A DNA stretch of 64,000 nucleotides, taken from NCBI GenBank assembly GCA_020622165.1, contig JACNMN010000012.1, positions 87,129 through 151,128 of the forward strand. The letters are read 5' to 3'. Source of the DNA: Boseongicola sp. H5 (GTDB taxonomy: Bacteria; Pseudomonadota; Alphaproteobacteria; Rhodobacterales; Rhodobacteraceae). Position 1 is the first letter of the stretch. Each line of letters starts with the position of its first letter. The position numbers were made by a program, and so were the translations under genes. Of the stretch, positions 25,609-34,358 are shown piece by piece. A model generated the notes under the pieces. The model was not told the DNA's origin. It saw only the letters and a program-made list of their open reading frames with translations, and did no database searches.

Positions 25609-26555
25609 GCCGCGCCACTCCGTTCCTTGTTCTCGGGCGGCGCCTTGCGTGCCGGGCGACGCAAGCCTTCGATCTTGGCAAGCACCCCCTGCGGCAGGAA
25701 GAAGACAATGCCGATGAAGAAAACTCCAAGAATGATCGAGAAGTAGTTGGGGAAGTTGGCCGAGAGCCATTCGAACAGCAGGAACAGCGGGATCGCGCCA
25801 AGTGCCGGCCCCCACAGCCGGGTGGCGCCGCCAAGAAGCGCCATGATCAGCGTCAGAAAGGAGATCGTCGGATTGAACACGATGGCGGGCTCCACATAGA
25901 CCCAGCGCGGGGCCTGGATGGCGCCGACCAATGTAATGATCGTGGCGCTGAGCGCGAAGAGCATGAGCTTGGCGCGGGAGACGTTGATGCCCGCATGGGC
26001 CGCCACGACCTCATCGTCGCCGACCGCCCGCAGCGCCAGCCCCAGACGGCTTCGGTTGATCCACCAGGACAGAAGCAGCGTGGCCGCGGCAAGCGCGAGA
26101 AGCTGCCAGTAGATATGAATGCCCTCGAACGGCAGGAAAATGTAGCGGCCAAGCGTGCCGGTGACGTTGACTTCGTACCAGGTGACAAGCTGGCGTATCA
26201 GTTCGGCCAGCCCGAAGGTGAAGATCACGAAATAGATGCCCGCAAGGCGCAGCGTCGACAGCCCCACGATCAATGCGACGGTCAGGCCGATCGCGCAGGC
26301 GCAGAGCAGGACCAGCGGGTAAGGCAGCGTTTCGGACAGAACCGCGACGGTATAGGCGCCGATGCCGAAAAAGGCGACCGTCGCAAGCGAGACATAGCGG
26401 GTGGGCCCGGAGAACATCGCCCAGGCCGAGGCCAGCACGACATAGCCCGTCATGCCGACCAGCAACCCGATGCCGTAGGCATTCAGGAACAGCGGGGCGA
26501 TGGCGAGGCCCGCAAGGGCGGCGGCGGCAAGGATGAAGGCAACGGTCGTGTTCAT
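25605..26555 (-). CDS. livM: Branched-chain-type ABC transporter permease
   Basis: A 316-residue inner-membrane permease with about nine TM helices and the LivM signatures AWAMFSGPTRYVSLATVAFFG and LALRAVGDDEVVAAHAGIN, the latter contacting the ATPases. It ends in a basic tail overlapping livG by 4 bp. It begins 4 bp after livH. It forms the channel with LivH. Confidence 0.94.
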   Translation of the reverse strand: MNTTVAFILAAAALAGLAIAPLFLNAYGIGLLVGMTGYVVLASAWAMFSGPTRYVSLATVAFFGIGAYTVAVLSETLPYPLVLLCACAIGLTVALIVGLSTLRLAGIYFVIFTFGLAELIRQLVTWYEVNVTGTLGRYIFLPFEGIHIYWQLLALAAATLLLSWWINRSRLGLALRAVGDDEVVAAHAGINVSRAKLMLFALSATIITLVGAIQAPRWVYVEPAIVFNPTISFLTLIMALLGGATRLWGPALGAIPLFLLFEWLSANFPNYFSIILGVFFIGIVFFLPQGVLAKIEGLRRPARKAPPENKERSGAA

Positions 26556-26559
26556 GCGC

Positions 26560-27429
26560 TTACCCCGCCTGTCCGAAAAAGCCGGTGGGACGCAGGATCA
26601 GCAGCAGAAGGAAGATCGCATAGGTTGCTGCAAGGGTCAGCCCGGGATCGATGTAGGCGGCCACAAAGGTCTCCACGAGGCCGAGCAGAAGCCCGCCGAT
26701 CAGCGCGCCGGTCAGGCTCCCCTTCCCGCCAAGGATCACCACGATGAGCGCTTTCATGGTGAAGATGACGCCGATGGTGGCGGTGAAGGTCTGGTACATC
26801 GAGACGACGACGCCCGCGGTGGCGGCGAGAGCGCCGCCCAGTGCGAAGGCGGTGCGCGCCGCACGATTGATGTCGATGCCCACAAGCGGGGCATTCTCCG
26901 GCGCGATGGAGACGGCGCGCAGTGTCATGCCCCACCTCGTGCGGCTCAGCACGAAGATCAGCGTGATACCGAAGACGAGCGCCAGCAGAAGCGCCAGAAG
27001 ACGGTTCGCGGCGACGATCGTGCCGAAGAGATCGACCGGCGTGTTGAGAAAGGCGTAGCCGGTATAGTTGCCTCCGAAAGCCACCAGAAGAACACCCTGG
27101 ATCACGAAGAGCAGGCCGAAGGTGACAAGGATGGAGTCGACCTCCAGTGCGCCCGCATTGGGCGCGCGGGCGACCAACGGGCGCATGATGATCCGGTAGA
27201 CCGCGTCGCTCAGCACATAGCCGACCGGCACGACGATCATCAGCGCCAGTATCGGGCTCAGCCCGAAAACCGAAAACAGAACGAAGCTGGCGAAACACGC
27301 GGCGATGATCGTGTCGCCATGGGCCAGGTTCATGATCCGCGAGATGCCGAACTGGATCGTCAGGCCCATCGCGACCAGCGCGTAGGTGCCTCCGGCGACG
27401 AGCCCGGTGATAAGTGTGTCGATCAGCAT
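26560..27429 (-). CDS. livH: Branched-chain-type ABC transporter permease
   Basis: A 289-residue inner-membrane permease with the LivH N-terminus GLVAGGTYALVAMGLTIQFG and ISRIMNLAHGD, and the TLRAVSIAPENAPLVGI loop. It has about eight TM helices. It lies 101 bp downstream of the binding protein gene and 4 bp before livM. Confidence 0.94.
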   Translation of the reverse strand: MLIDTLITGLVAGGTYALVAMGLTIQFGISRIMNLAHGDTIIAACFASFVLFSVFGLSPILALMIVVPVGYVLSDAVYRIIMRPLVARAPNAGALEVDSILVTFGLLFVIQGVLLVAFGGNYTGYAFLNTPVDLFGTIVAANRLLALLLALVFGITLIFVLSRTRWGMTLRAVSIAPENAPLVGIDINRAARTAFALGGALAATAGVVVSMYQTFTATIGVIFTMKALIVVILGGKGSLTGALIGGLLLGLVETFVAAYIDPGLTLAATYAIFLLLLILRPTGFFGQAG

Positions 27430-27530
27430 CGGTGGTCTCTCACGGCAAGCCGGGGTGACGTGTCAGCCCCGGAAGAAGCGGCATCGGGCCCGCGCGTGAC
27501 GATCGCGTGCGGGCCCGACCTGCGGAAGTC

Positions 27531-28766
27531 TCAGTTCCAGCCCGGCTTCGGAAGTTGCGGCGCGCTGGCCCCTTCGCGGTCTGTGGGCGCGACGCCGACA
27601 AAGGTACCGCCCTGCCATTGTCCGACCCACCACAGGTCGCGAAGCTGGTTGTTTTCCAGCATGATCGTGCCCGCCGCCGTCTCGAACGTGCCAGTCGCCA
27701 GTTCCTGCGTCACGGCCTCCCGATCCAGCCCAACCCGTTCGATGGCCTGTTGCAGCATCTGCAAGCTGGAATAGGTGATGACGCTGGCCCAGTAATCGGC
27801 GGGCGCGCCGATGACCTCTTGATGGCGTTCGCGATAGGCCGCGTTCAGCGGGTTGTTGGGGTCGATGCCGCCAAGGCTCATCACCCCCTCCACATTTTCC
27901 GCGTTCATGTTCTGAAACACCGGGAACCCCGCGCCGACACCCAGATAGAAGAGCGGCGGGCTGTAATCGACGACCTGCGCCTGCTGCATCAGCGCGAATG
28001 TGTGCGGCGGATAGGAGAAGGCGACGAAGCTGTCGGCCGTTGTGGCCCGAGCCTCGTTGAGGATGGTGGAGAAGTCGGAGGTTCCGACGGGGAAGACCTC
28101 GTCGTAGACAAGCTCGAATCCGGCCTCGGTCAGAGCGGGCCGCGCGGCATTCACGAGATCGATCCCGAAACCGTCAGCGACCGAAATCATGGCGACCTGA
28201 TTGTTGATCGCACCGGCATCGCGCGCCTCGGCCATCACCGCGGCCAGGGCAGTCGAATAGTCGGCGCCACCGCCCAGCAGCCAGAAGCTCGACGGCCAGC
28301 GCTCGACGAATTCCGGCGCGCGGTCGGTCACCGCGGTCACGGCGATCTGAGGATAGCCGGCGCGCGCCATCAGCGGGGCGATGGCCAGGTTGAAGCCCGT
28401 GCCCCAAGGCGGAAGGATGAAATCGACCTCGTCCTGGGTTGCCAGACGCTCCACCGCGCGCACGGCTTCTTCCGACGACGACCGGTCGTCATATTCGATC
28501 ACCTCGATGGGCAGACGGCTTCCATCGGGCAGAAGCAGGCCGCCCGCGGCATTCACGTCTTCGACCCACAGGCGATAGTTCGGAATCGTGGTGATCCCCG
28601 CGCCGCCGGCATTTGCCCCGGACAAGGAAACGGCATATCCGATTCGGACCGACGTGCGGTCATCCTGCGCGACCGCGCCCTCCGACATCGCGGACAAGAA
28701 AAGCGCGGCAGCGCCAAACGCAGATACGGAGCGCAAGAAAGCGCGCCTCAGAACAGTCTGTGACAT
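27531..28766 (-). CDS. Leu/Ile/Val-type ABC transporter substrate-binding protein
   Basis: A 411-residue type I periplasmic binding protein. The N-terminus RRAFLRSVSAFGAAALFLS is a twin-arginine-led signal ending at AVAQ. The mature part has IGYAVSLSGANAGGA and IEVIEYDDRSSSEEAVRAVERL, the usual Peripla_BP_6 start. This large group includes receptors for aromatic acids as well as branched amino acids. Here the operon-terminal aldehyde dehydrogenase favours an aromatic or aldehyde-generating compound. It is the first gene of the operon, divergent from an AraC regulator. Confidence 0.92.
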   Translation of the reverse strand: MSQTVLRRAFLRSVSAFGAAALFLSAMSEGAVAQDDRTSVRIGYAVSLSGANAGGAGITTIPNYRLWVEDVNAAGGLLLPDGSRLPIEVIEYDDRSSSEEAVRAVERLATQDEVDFILPPWGTGFNLAIAPLMARAGYPQIAVTAVTDRAPEFVERWPSSFWLLGGGADYSTALAAVMAEARDAGAINNQVAMISVADGFGIDLVNAARPALTEAGFELVYDEVFPVGTSDFSTILNEARATTADSFVAFSYPPHTFALMQQAQVVDYSPPLFYLGVGAGFPVFQNMNAENVEGVMSLGGIDPNNPLNAAYRERHQEVIGAPADYWASVITYSSLQMLQQAIERVGLDREAVTQELATGTFETAAGTIMLENNQLRDLWWVGQWQGGTFVGVAPTDREGASAPQLPKPGWN

Positions 28767-28882
28767 TGGTTCCTCCCTATATTTGCGACCCGCTTTGCGC
28801 GGTGTTTTTCCGGGCTGCCCAGAGCGGGCGGCACGGTATCGTTAAAATCATAGCTTGCAGGAGTTGGGCCGATAATAGACGA

Positions 28883-28908
28883 TTTGAGTATTAAATTGCA
28901 CTTTTGAG
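28883..28908. promoter_or_regulatory. Direct repeat TTTGAG, 20-bp spacing, between the Liv operon and araC-like gene
   Basis: TTTGAG occurs at 28883-28888 and again at 28903-28908, with starts exactly two helical turns apart. Such tandem direct repeats are the normal form of AraC-family sites. The surroundings are AT-rich relative to the flanking genes and lie 117 bp upstream of the binding protein start. Confidence 0.4.
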
Positions 28909-29791
28909 GTGTTCCGGGGAGGCGAAGATCGGCGAGGTTCCGACGATTCAGGCGGACCGTATCCGCAGCGCGCTGACAGCGACTGAGTTCGCCCTGCGCG
29001 GGCGGCGGTGCGGCCTGTTCGTGCTGGATGCAGGGTCGGTTCGGCTGATCGAGGGCGCGCGGGAAACAAAGGTGGACGCGCCATGCCTCGTCTGGCTGCC
29101 GGCGGGCAGCACGGCGCGGCTGAAGCTCTCGGCCGGGACGCCGGGGTTTTCACTGCGCCTTACGGAGACGGTGATCGGCCGCGCGATGCCGGCGGGAGGC
29201 CTGTCCGGCCATATCCGCTCCACCATCGGAAGGAGAGTTCTGGCCTTCAACACGGCCGGGTCGCGTAGCTTCGACCGGCTGCGGAGCCTCTTCGACGAGA
29301 TCGAAGCAGAACTGTCCGGCGCGCCACCGGGGTCGGACATGGCCGTTCAGACACTGGTGTCGCTGGCGCTGATCCATATCTGGCGGGCGGCGGCCCCCAA
29401 GATCGAACGATCGGTGGCCTTGCCAAGCCGGATCGTGCAGGACTTTCTGGGACTCGTGGAGCTTCACCTCACCCAGCACTGGACGGTCGGCCAGTATGCG
29501 GAAGCGCTCGGCATTTCGCGCGATCGCCTGAATACCGTCGTCCGCCGGGCCATCGGGCGCAGCCCGCATTCCCACATCCAGGCGCGCCTGATGGACGAGA
29601 CGAAGACGCTGCTTCTGCAATCCGACCTGCCGATGGCACAGATTGCCTACAGGCTGGGGTTCAACGATGCGGCCTATTTCAATCGTTTCTTCCAGCGGCA
29701 TGAGGAGGTGCCGCCCGGAAAGTATCGCAGGCTGCAAAGGCCCGCGGGCGGTGACGATGACAGGCGCGCGTCATATGCCGCGTGGCCTTAG
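28904..29791 (+). CDS. AraC-family transcriptional regulator
   Basis: A regulator of up to 295 residues. The C-terminal AraC DNA-binding domain has two HTH motifs, WTVGQYAEALGISRDRLNTVVRR-like and LPMAQIAYRLGFNDAAYFNRFFQRHE-like, with the usual PGKYRR end. The N-terminal half is a cupin-like sensor (LVWLPAGSTARLKL). The start is uncertain: the open frame begins at a TTG (28904) without a ribosome site and inside a candidate operator. A GGGGAGG at 28916 suggests initiation a few codons downstream, but no standard start is in phase there. It probably controls the divergent Liv/aldehyde dehydrogenase operon. Confidence 0.85.
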   Translation: MRCSGEAKIGEVPTIQADRIRSALTATEFALRGRRCGLFVLDAGSVRLIEGARETKVDAPCLVWLPAGSTARLKLSAGTPGFSLRLTETVIGRAMPAGGLSGHIRSTIGRRVLAFNTAGSRSFDRLRSLFDEIEAELSGAPPGSDMAVQTLVSLALIHIWRAAAPKIERSVALPSRIVQDFLGLVELHLTQHWTVGQYAEALGISRDRLNTVVRRAIGRSPHSHIQARLMDETKTLLLQSDLPMAQIAYRLGFNDAAYFNRFFQRHEEVPPGKYRRLQRPAGGDDDRRASYAAWP

Positions 29792-29811
29792 GCTGCGTTG
29801 CGACGTGCCCC

Positions 29812-30567
29812 TCATTGGCCGCCTTGATCCTGGATCTCCTGCGCCGCGCGCCTCAATCGCTCGATCGCGCGCGCCACGAACTGATCGTCAAACCGGCTCA
29901 GCAAACCGAAAAGAGAGAGCGTGAGGATGATCTCACCCGTTTTGCCTTTCACGGGGATCGAGACCGCGCCCAGATCCACCTCGTTTTCACCCTTGTTGAT
30001 CGCAAACCCCTGGCTGCGGATCTGGTCAAGCTCCCGCTCAAGCACATCCAGATCCTGTATCGTCCGATCGGTCAAGGCGACCAGCCGATACGCGCCGAGG
30101 CGTGCCAGACGCTCCTTCCGGGTCAGCGACGAAAGCCATAGCTTCCCCTGCGCCGTCGAGTGGAGCGGCAAGATGGTGCCGACCTTGATGGCGATGTTGA
30201 ACGGGCGGTTCGGCGTGGCCACGGCCATGCAAACCGGGCCGCCGCGGGACAGGCGGCTTGCCATGACGGACTCGTTCAACTCCTGGCTGGCGCTTTCGAT
30301 AACCGGCTTGACGACATTCGACAGCGGGTTCGTAAGCTGCTCCAGGCTGCCCAGTTCGGCGGCGCGTGGCCCCAGACAATAGCTGCCCCGTTTGTAGCTC
30401 GCCAAAGCCCCGACCATCACGAGGGTCGACAGGAACCGGTGCGCAGTGGCCGGGTTCATTCCCAGCTCATGAACGACGATCTGGGAGCTGATCTCGGGCC
30501 GGTCGGCACGAACGAGGCTCAGGATTTCGAAACTCTTGAGAACCGATTCATTGGGTTTTGTCGGCAC
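29812..30567 (-). CDS. IclR-family transcriptional regulator
   Basis: A 251-residue regulator. The N-terminal winged helix (residues ~8-70) contains SSQIVVHELGMNPATAHRFLSTL. The C-terminal IclR effector domain includes LPLHSTAQGKLWLSSL and GFAINKGENEVDLGAVSIPV. It is divergent from the ThDP enzyme/TRAP operon with a palindrome between them, so it is the likely switch for that operon. It converges with the araC-like gene with only 20 bp between stops. Confidence 0.92.
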   Translation of the reverse strand: MPTKPNESVLKSFEILSLVRADRPEISSQIVVHELGMNPATAHRFLSTLVMVGALASYKRGSYCLGPRAAELGSLEQLTNPLSNVVKPVIESASQELNESVMASRLSRGGPVCMAVATPNRPFNIAIKVGTILPLHSTAQGKLWLSSLTRKERLARLGAYRLVALTDRTIQDLDVLERELDQIRSQGFAINKGENEVDLGAVSIPVKGKTGEIILTLSLFGLLSRFDDQFVARAIERLRRAAQEIQDQGGQ

Positions 30568-30674
30568 GTCTGATCCTTGATCCTCGGGTCGATGTCAGGC
30601 CAACGGCGGGACCGCCTTGAAGGCACCCGTCCGCTCACAAAGACATATCACATGCAGGCTCCATGGAAAGTAAT

Positions 30675-30691
30675 ATCTCACTATGTGAGAT
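30675..30691. promoter_or_regulatory. Perfect dyad ATCTCAC-TAT-GTGAGAT with a distal half-site
   Basis: A perfect inverted repeat with 7-bp arms and a 3-bp centre lies about 108 bp upstream of the IclR start. One arm, GTGAGAT, recurs at 30758-30764, nearer to the ThDP operon. The placement between divergent genes and the duplication argue for the operator of the adjacent IclR protein. The remainder of this 380-bp gap holds only the small frame at 30781. Confidence 0.6.
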
Positions 30692-30780
30692 TAAATTCTC
30701 AGAATCCCGATTGACCGGCCTATTTTGAAGCATATGGTGAAGCATCGAAGTCAAAAAGTGAGATAGGGGGCAGTCGCGGC

Positions 30781-30951
30781 ATGAAGGTGTCACAGGTCAT
30801 CGACAACGCCAACGTGAGACCCGCGGGCCGCGCCGGATGCCGCCCGCATCGCCGGACCTGCGCCATGCCCATCGTCGCCCAAACCGCAACCGGCACAGTC
30901 ACCGGCCCAGCCCGGTCGGTTCCCATACTGCGCGGGCGGAGGGCGGCATGA
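30781..30951 (+). pseudogene. 56-codon frame, possible remnant of an AAHS-type MFS transporter start
   Basis: An ATG-initiated frame of 56 codons that ends in an ATGA overlap with the ThDP enzyme start. Its first residues MKVSQVIDNANVRP look like the cytoplasmic N-terminus of aromatic-acid (AAHS) MFS transporters. No membrane helix follows, and the remainder is Arg/Pro/Ala-rich without pattern. Either the transporter was deleted and its start retained, or this is a leader peptide coupled to the next gene. The similarity is from memory of the family and is short. Confidence 0.3.
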
Positions 30952-32696
30952 CGCGCAAAACCGCTATCGATATCGCGCCGGTGGCCGAGCCGACCGAGGT
31001 CGCCGCGGGCGGCGCCCTCTTCAGCAAGCTCAAGACGCTCGGTATCGATTATGTGTTCGCGAATTCCGGCACCGACTTCCCGCCGATCATCGAAGGCCTG
31101 ATCGACGCGACCCGGAAGGGTATCGACCTGCCCACGCCGGTCACCTGCCCCCATGAGCATGCCGCCCTTGGCATGGCGCATGGCTACTACCTTGTGTCGG
31201 GGCAGATGCAGGCGGTTCTCCTTCACACCAATGTCGGTCTCTCGAACGGGGCGACCGGGGCGATCAACGCCGCCTGCGATCAGATCCCCGTTCTCATTAT
31301 GTCAGGCCGGACGCCCGTCATGGAGAAGGACCGGTTTGGCGCCCGCACCGTGCCCATCGGTTGGGGGCAGGAAATGTATGACCAGACCGCACTGGTACGG
31401 GAAGTGTCGAAATGGGAATATGAGTTGCGGTTCCCCGAGCAACTCCCCGAGCTTCTTGACCGGGCCGCCGCCATCGCCAACTCGACGCCCAGGGGACCTG
31501 TCTATCTCAGCCTTCCGCGGGAAGTGCTGTGCGAGCCGGTCCCGACCGAGCAGGCCGGCGCTCCGGCGAGGATGCAACCAGCCGACGTGGCGCCGAACCG
31601 GGCTGCGCTGACCCAGGCGGCACAACTCTTGCGGGCGGCTGAGCATCCGCTGATCATCAGCCAGCGCGGCGTCGGCTCGGACGCGGCATTTGAGGCCTTT
31701 GCCGGCTTCGTCGACGATTGGGCGTTTCCGGTCTGCCAGTACTGGGCGAACCAGCTTTCGCTCTCCAACCGGCATCCGATGAGCATCGGGCCGGATCCGG
31801 CCGACCTGCTGGCCGAGGCGGATGTCGTCCTCGTGATCAATGCGCTGGCGCCTTGGTGGCCGGACGGCACGACCCTGCGCGATGACGCCACGGTGATCCA
31901 GCTGGGGCCGGATCCATTGTTTTCCCGCACACCCGTTCGCAACTTTCCCGCAGATATCTGCCTTGCGGGGGAAACGTCGGACGCGCTGATCGCACTGATC
32001 GAGGAAATCGGCACCCCGCCCGCCGGGTCGGAGGCAATCTCCCGCCGGCATCGCCATATGTCCGCGCGGTCCGAGGCGCGCCGCGCGGCCGCACTTGAAC
32101 ATGCAACATCTGGCTCCGGCGGGCCCATGACGAAAGAGTGGGTCAGCCATTGCCTTGGCCAGGCGATCAAGGGCCGCAAGGCGACGGTGTTTCACGAACT
32201 GGGCGCCCCCATGGAACCGCTCGATCTGGAGCATCACAACAGCTATTTTCAGGAGCCTTACTCCGGCGGGCTGGGCTGGGGCTTTCCGGCGGCGCTTGGC
32301 GCGCAACTCGCCGATCCAGACCGGCTCGTTTTCGCGACCATGGGCGATGGCAGCTACATGTTCGCCAATCCCACCGTCTGCCACCAGATCGCGGAGGCCT
32401 TGGCCCTTCCGGTCATCACGCTGGTGCTGAACAACGAAGAGTGGGCGGCCGTCCGGCACTCCGCCGAGGGGCTCTACAAGGATGGGCTGGCGCCGAAGGC
32501 GAATGAAGTCCCGCTCACATCTCTCCGGCCCAGCCCGGATTTCACGAAAACGGCCGAGGCCAGCCGTGCCTATACCGAAACGGTCCTGACCGGCGATGCG
32601 CTGCCCGCAGCGCTGGAACGCGCGATCGACGTCGCGACACGGGACAGGCGGCAAGTCCTGCTGAACATCGCCATCCAGCGGACCGGTGCGGCCTGA
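30948..32696 (+). CDS. ThDP-dependent enzyme, benzoylformate decarboxylase/acetolactate synthase-like
   Basis: A 582-residue thiamine-diphosphate enzyme of the decarboxylase/synthase superfamily. The catalytic Glu70 of the PYR domain lies in CPHEHAALGMAHGYY. The PP domain carries the cofactor motif GDGSYMFANP at 466-475 with NN at 495-496. The central domain is of the FAD-less type. The ATG at 30948 has CGGAGGG upstream. Likely reaction: decarboxylation (or carboligation) of a 2-oxo acid, giving an aldehyde. It heads a TRAP operon under an IclR regulator. The exact substrate cannot be read; a branched or aromatic 2-oxo acid fits the neighbours. Confidence 0.88.
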   Translation: MTRKTAIDIAPVAEPTEVAAGGALFSKLKTLGIDYVFANSGTDFPPIIEGLIDATRKGIDLPTPVTCPHEHAALGMAHGYYLVSGQMQAVLLHTNVGLSNGATGAINAACDQIPVLIMSGRTPVMEKDRFGARTVPIGWGQEMYDQTALVREVSKWEYELRFPEQLPELLDRAAAIANSTPRGPVYLSLPREVLCEPVPTEQAGAPARMQPADVAPNRAALTQAAQLLRAAEHPLIISQRGVGSDAAFEAFAGFVDDWAFPVCQYWANQLSLSNRHPMSIGPDPADLLAEADVVLVINALAPWWPDGTTLRDDATVIQLGPDPLFSRTPVRNFPADICLAGETSDALIALIEEIGTPPAGSEAISRRHRHMSARSEARRAAALEHATSGSGGPMTKEWVSHCLGQAIKGRKATVFHELGAPMEPLDLEHHNSYFQEPYSGGLGWGFPAALGAQLADPDRLVFATMGDGSYMFANPTVCHQIAEALALPVITLVLNNEEWAAVRHSAEGLYKDGLAPKANEVPLTSLRPSPDFTKTAEASRAYTETVLTGDALPAALERAIDVATRDRRQVLLNIAIQRTGAA

Positions 32697-32798
32697 TCGG
32701 AGCAAAGGAACGACAAACCAACCGCAAACTCTCACCAAACAGAAAAAGAAGACATGCGGTGCCGACGACACGGAAACTCACCAAGGGAGGAAACCACG

Positions 32799-33818
32799 AT
32801 GATGACCACACAGAGAATAGCAGCAGGCGGCGCGGTCGCGCTTGCAATTGCCGCAGCACCCGCCGGTGCGACGGAACTCCGTTTCGCAAACTGGCTCCCC
32901 GCCCAGCACGTTCTGAACACAACGGTGTTTCCCGCATGGATCGACTCGCTCGTCGAAGCCTCGGGCGGCGAAATCGAGGTCGCGGTCTTCCCCGCGCGCC
33001 AGCTTGGCGCGGCGGGCGACCATTACGACCTGGCGGCCAACGGCATCGCCGACATAGCCTTCATCAACACCGGCTATCAGCCCGGCCGTTTCCCGATGGT
33101 CGGCGTGGCCGAACTGCCCTTTCTCATCGACGACCCCGTGACCGCGGAAACCGAGGCCTTCGACGGCTGGTATCGCGAATATGCGGAAGAGGAGATGGCG
33201 GAGGTCAAGTTTTGCCTGACCTTCAATGGCGGTCTCTACGCGCTGCATTCCGTCGAACCGGTCGTGAGCATCGAAGACATCGACGGGATGCGCATTCGCC
33301 TGCCGAACCGCACGCTTGCGAACTACTTCGGCGCGATGGGCGCGACCAATATTCAGATTTCTGCGCCCGAGTCCCGCGAGGCGCTGGAGCGTGGCGTGGC
33401 CGATGCGATCCTGTTTCCGTGGGCTAGCCTTTTCCCGTTCGGAATCAACGATGTCGTTCAGAACCACCTCGATATCGACATGGCCTTCAACAACTTTGCC
33501 TTCGTGATGAACCAGGCGACCTATGACGGCCTTTCGGATCGGGCGAAGGCCGCGGTGGACAGCCATTGCACGAGCGAATGGGCGGCGCGTATCTCCTCGG
33601 GCTGGCTCGCCGTGGAAGCAGATGGCCGGCAGCGCCTCATAGACGACGGCCACACCATCAACGTGCCGAGTGCCGAGCAGCTTCAGGCCTTCCAGGATGC
33701 GGTTGAACCGGTACGCAACGAGTGGCTCGCGGCAGCCGACGACGCCGGTTACGATGGCCAAGCCGCCTATGACGCCCTGATCGAGGCCTTTGCCCAGACG
33801 CCCGCGGACGGGAACTGA
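32799..33818 (+). CDS. dctP: TRAP transporter solute-binding protein, DctP family
   Basis: A 339-residue periplasmic binding protein from ATG 32799 with a strong GGGAGGAAA site. Signal peptide: TTQRIAAGGAVALAIAAAPAGA. Mature motifs include ELRFANWLPAQHVLNTTVFPAW and the substrate-binding region IDGMRIRLPNRTLANYF, with the arginine expected to bind a carboxylate. It precedes its DctQ and DctM subunits with a 4-bp gap. It is 102 bp behind the ThDP enzyme, so the cargo may be a 2-oxo or hydroxy acid. Confidence 0.94.
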   Translation: MMTTQRIAAGGAVALAIAAAPAGATELRFANWLPAQHVLNTTVFPAWIDSLVEASGGEIEVAVFPARQLGAAGDHYDLAANGIADIAFINTGYQPGRFPMVGVAELPFLIDDPVTAETEAFDGWYREYAEEEMAEVKFCLTFNGGLYALHSVEPVVSIEDIDGMRIRLPNRTLANYFGAMGATNIQISAPESREALERGVADAILFPWASLFPFGINDVVQNHLDIDMAFNNFAFVMNQATYDGLSDRAKAAVDSHCTSEWAARISSGWLAVEADGRQRLIDDGHTINVPSAEQLQAFQDAVEPVRNEWLAAADDAGYDGQAAYDALIEAFAQTPADGN

Positions 33819-33822
33819 AGCA

Positions 33823-34332
33823 ATGTCCCGCGCCTTTCAGCGCATTGTCGCCGCGGTGGAAAACATCGCGGCGGCAGCCCTTCTTGTGGTGACGGTGCTG
33901 TCGTTTTCGGCCGTCGTTGCCCGGTACGTCTTCAACACCGGGATTCCCGATGCATTCGATGGCGCGCGCTACCTTCTTGGCGTCGTGATCTTCTGGGGCC
34001 TCGCAAGCGCGTATTATCGGGGCGATCACATCACGATGGATGCCGTATGGGCGCTCTCGCCCAGGCGCCTGCGATGGGTGATCGACGTACTCTCCAACGC
34101 GATTGTCACCCTCGGGCTCGCCTTTCTTTTGTGGAAGTTCACCGAGAAGGTGATCGACACCTGGACCGCAAATCACGGCACGATCGACCTCGACCTGCCC
34201 GTGGCCGGTTTCTACGCCTTCGCGTGGTTCGGTCTGGTGGCCGCGCAGGTGTTCGGCGTTATCCGGCTGGTGCGGATCCTTCGCGGACGCGGTGACACTC
34301 CCTCCGAAATCCCGGTGCAGACGGCCGACTGA
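33823..34332 (+). CDS. dctQ: TRAP transporter small permease, DctQ family
   Basis: A 169-residue four-helix membrane subunit, starting at ATG 33823 just after the DctP stop. Features include ENIAAAALLVVTVLSFSAVVARYVFN and the EGARYLL-like FDGARYLLGVVIFWGLASAYYRGDHI. It forms the complex with the DctM subunit 26 bp downstream. Confidence 0.92.
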   Translation: MSRAFQRIVAAVENIAAAALLVVTVLSFSAVVARYVFNTGIPDAFDGARYLLGVVIFWGLASAYYRGDHITMDAVWALSPRRLRWVIDVLSNAIVTLGLAFLLWKFTEKVIDTWTANHGTIDLDLPVAGFYAFAWFGLVAAQVFGVIRLVRILRGRGDTPSEIPVQTAD

Positions 34333-34358
34333 CCCGACATTCCAAATGGACCCCAGAC

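Noticed and set aside
31302..32771. 489-codon minus-strand frame
   Set aside because: Antisense to the ThDP enzyme, which has intact cofactor motifs.
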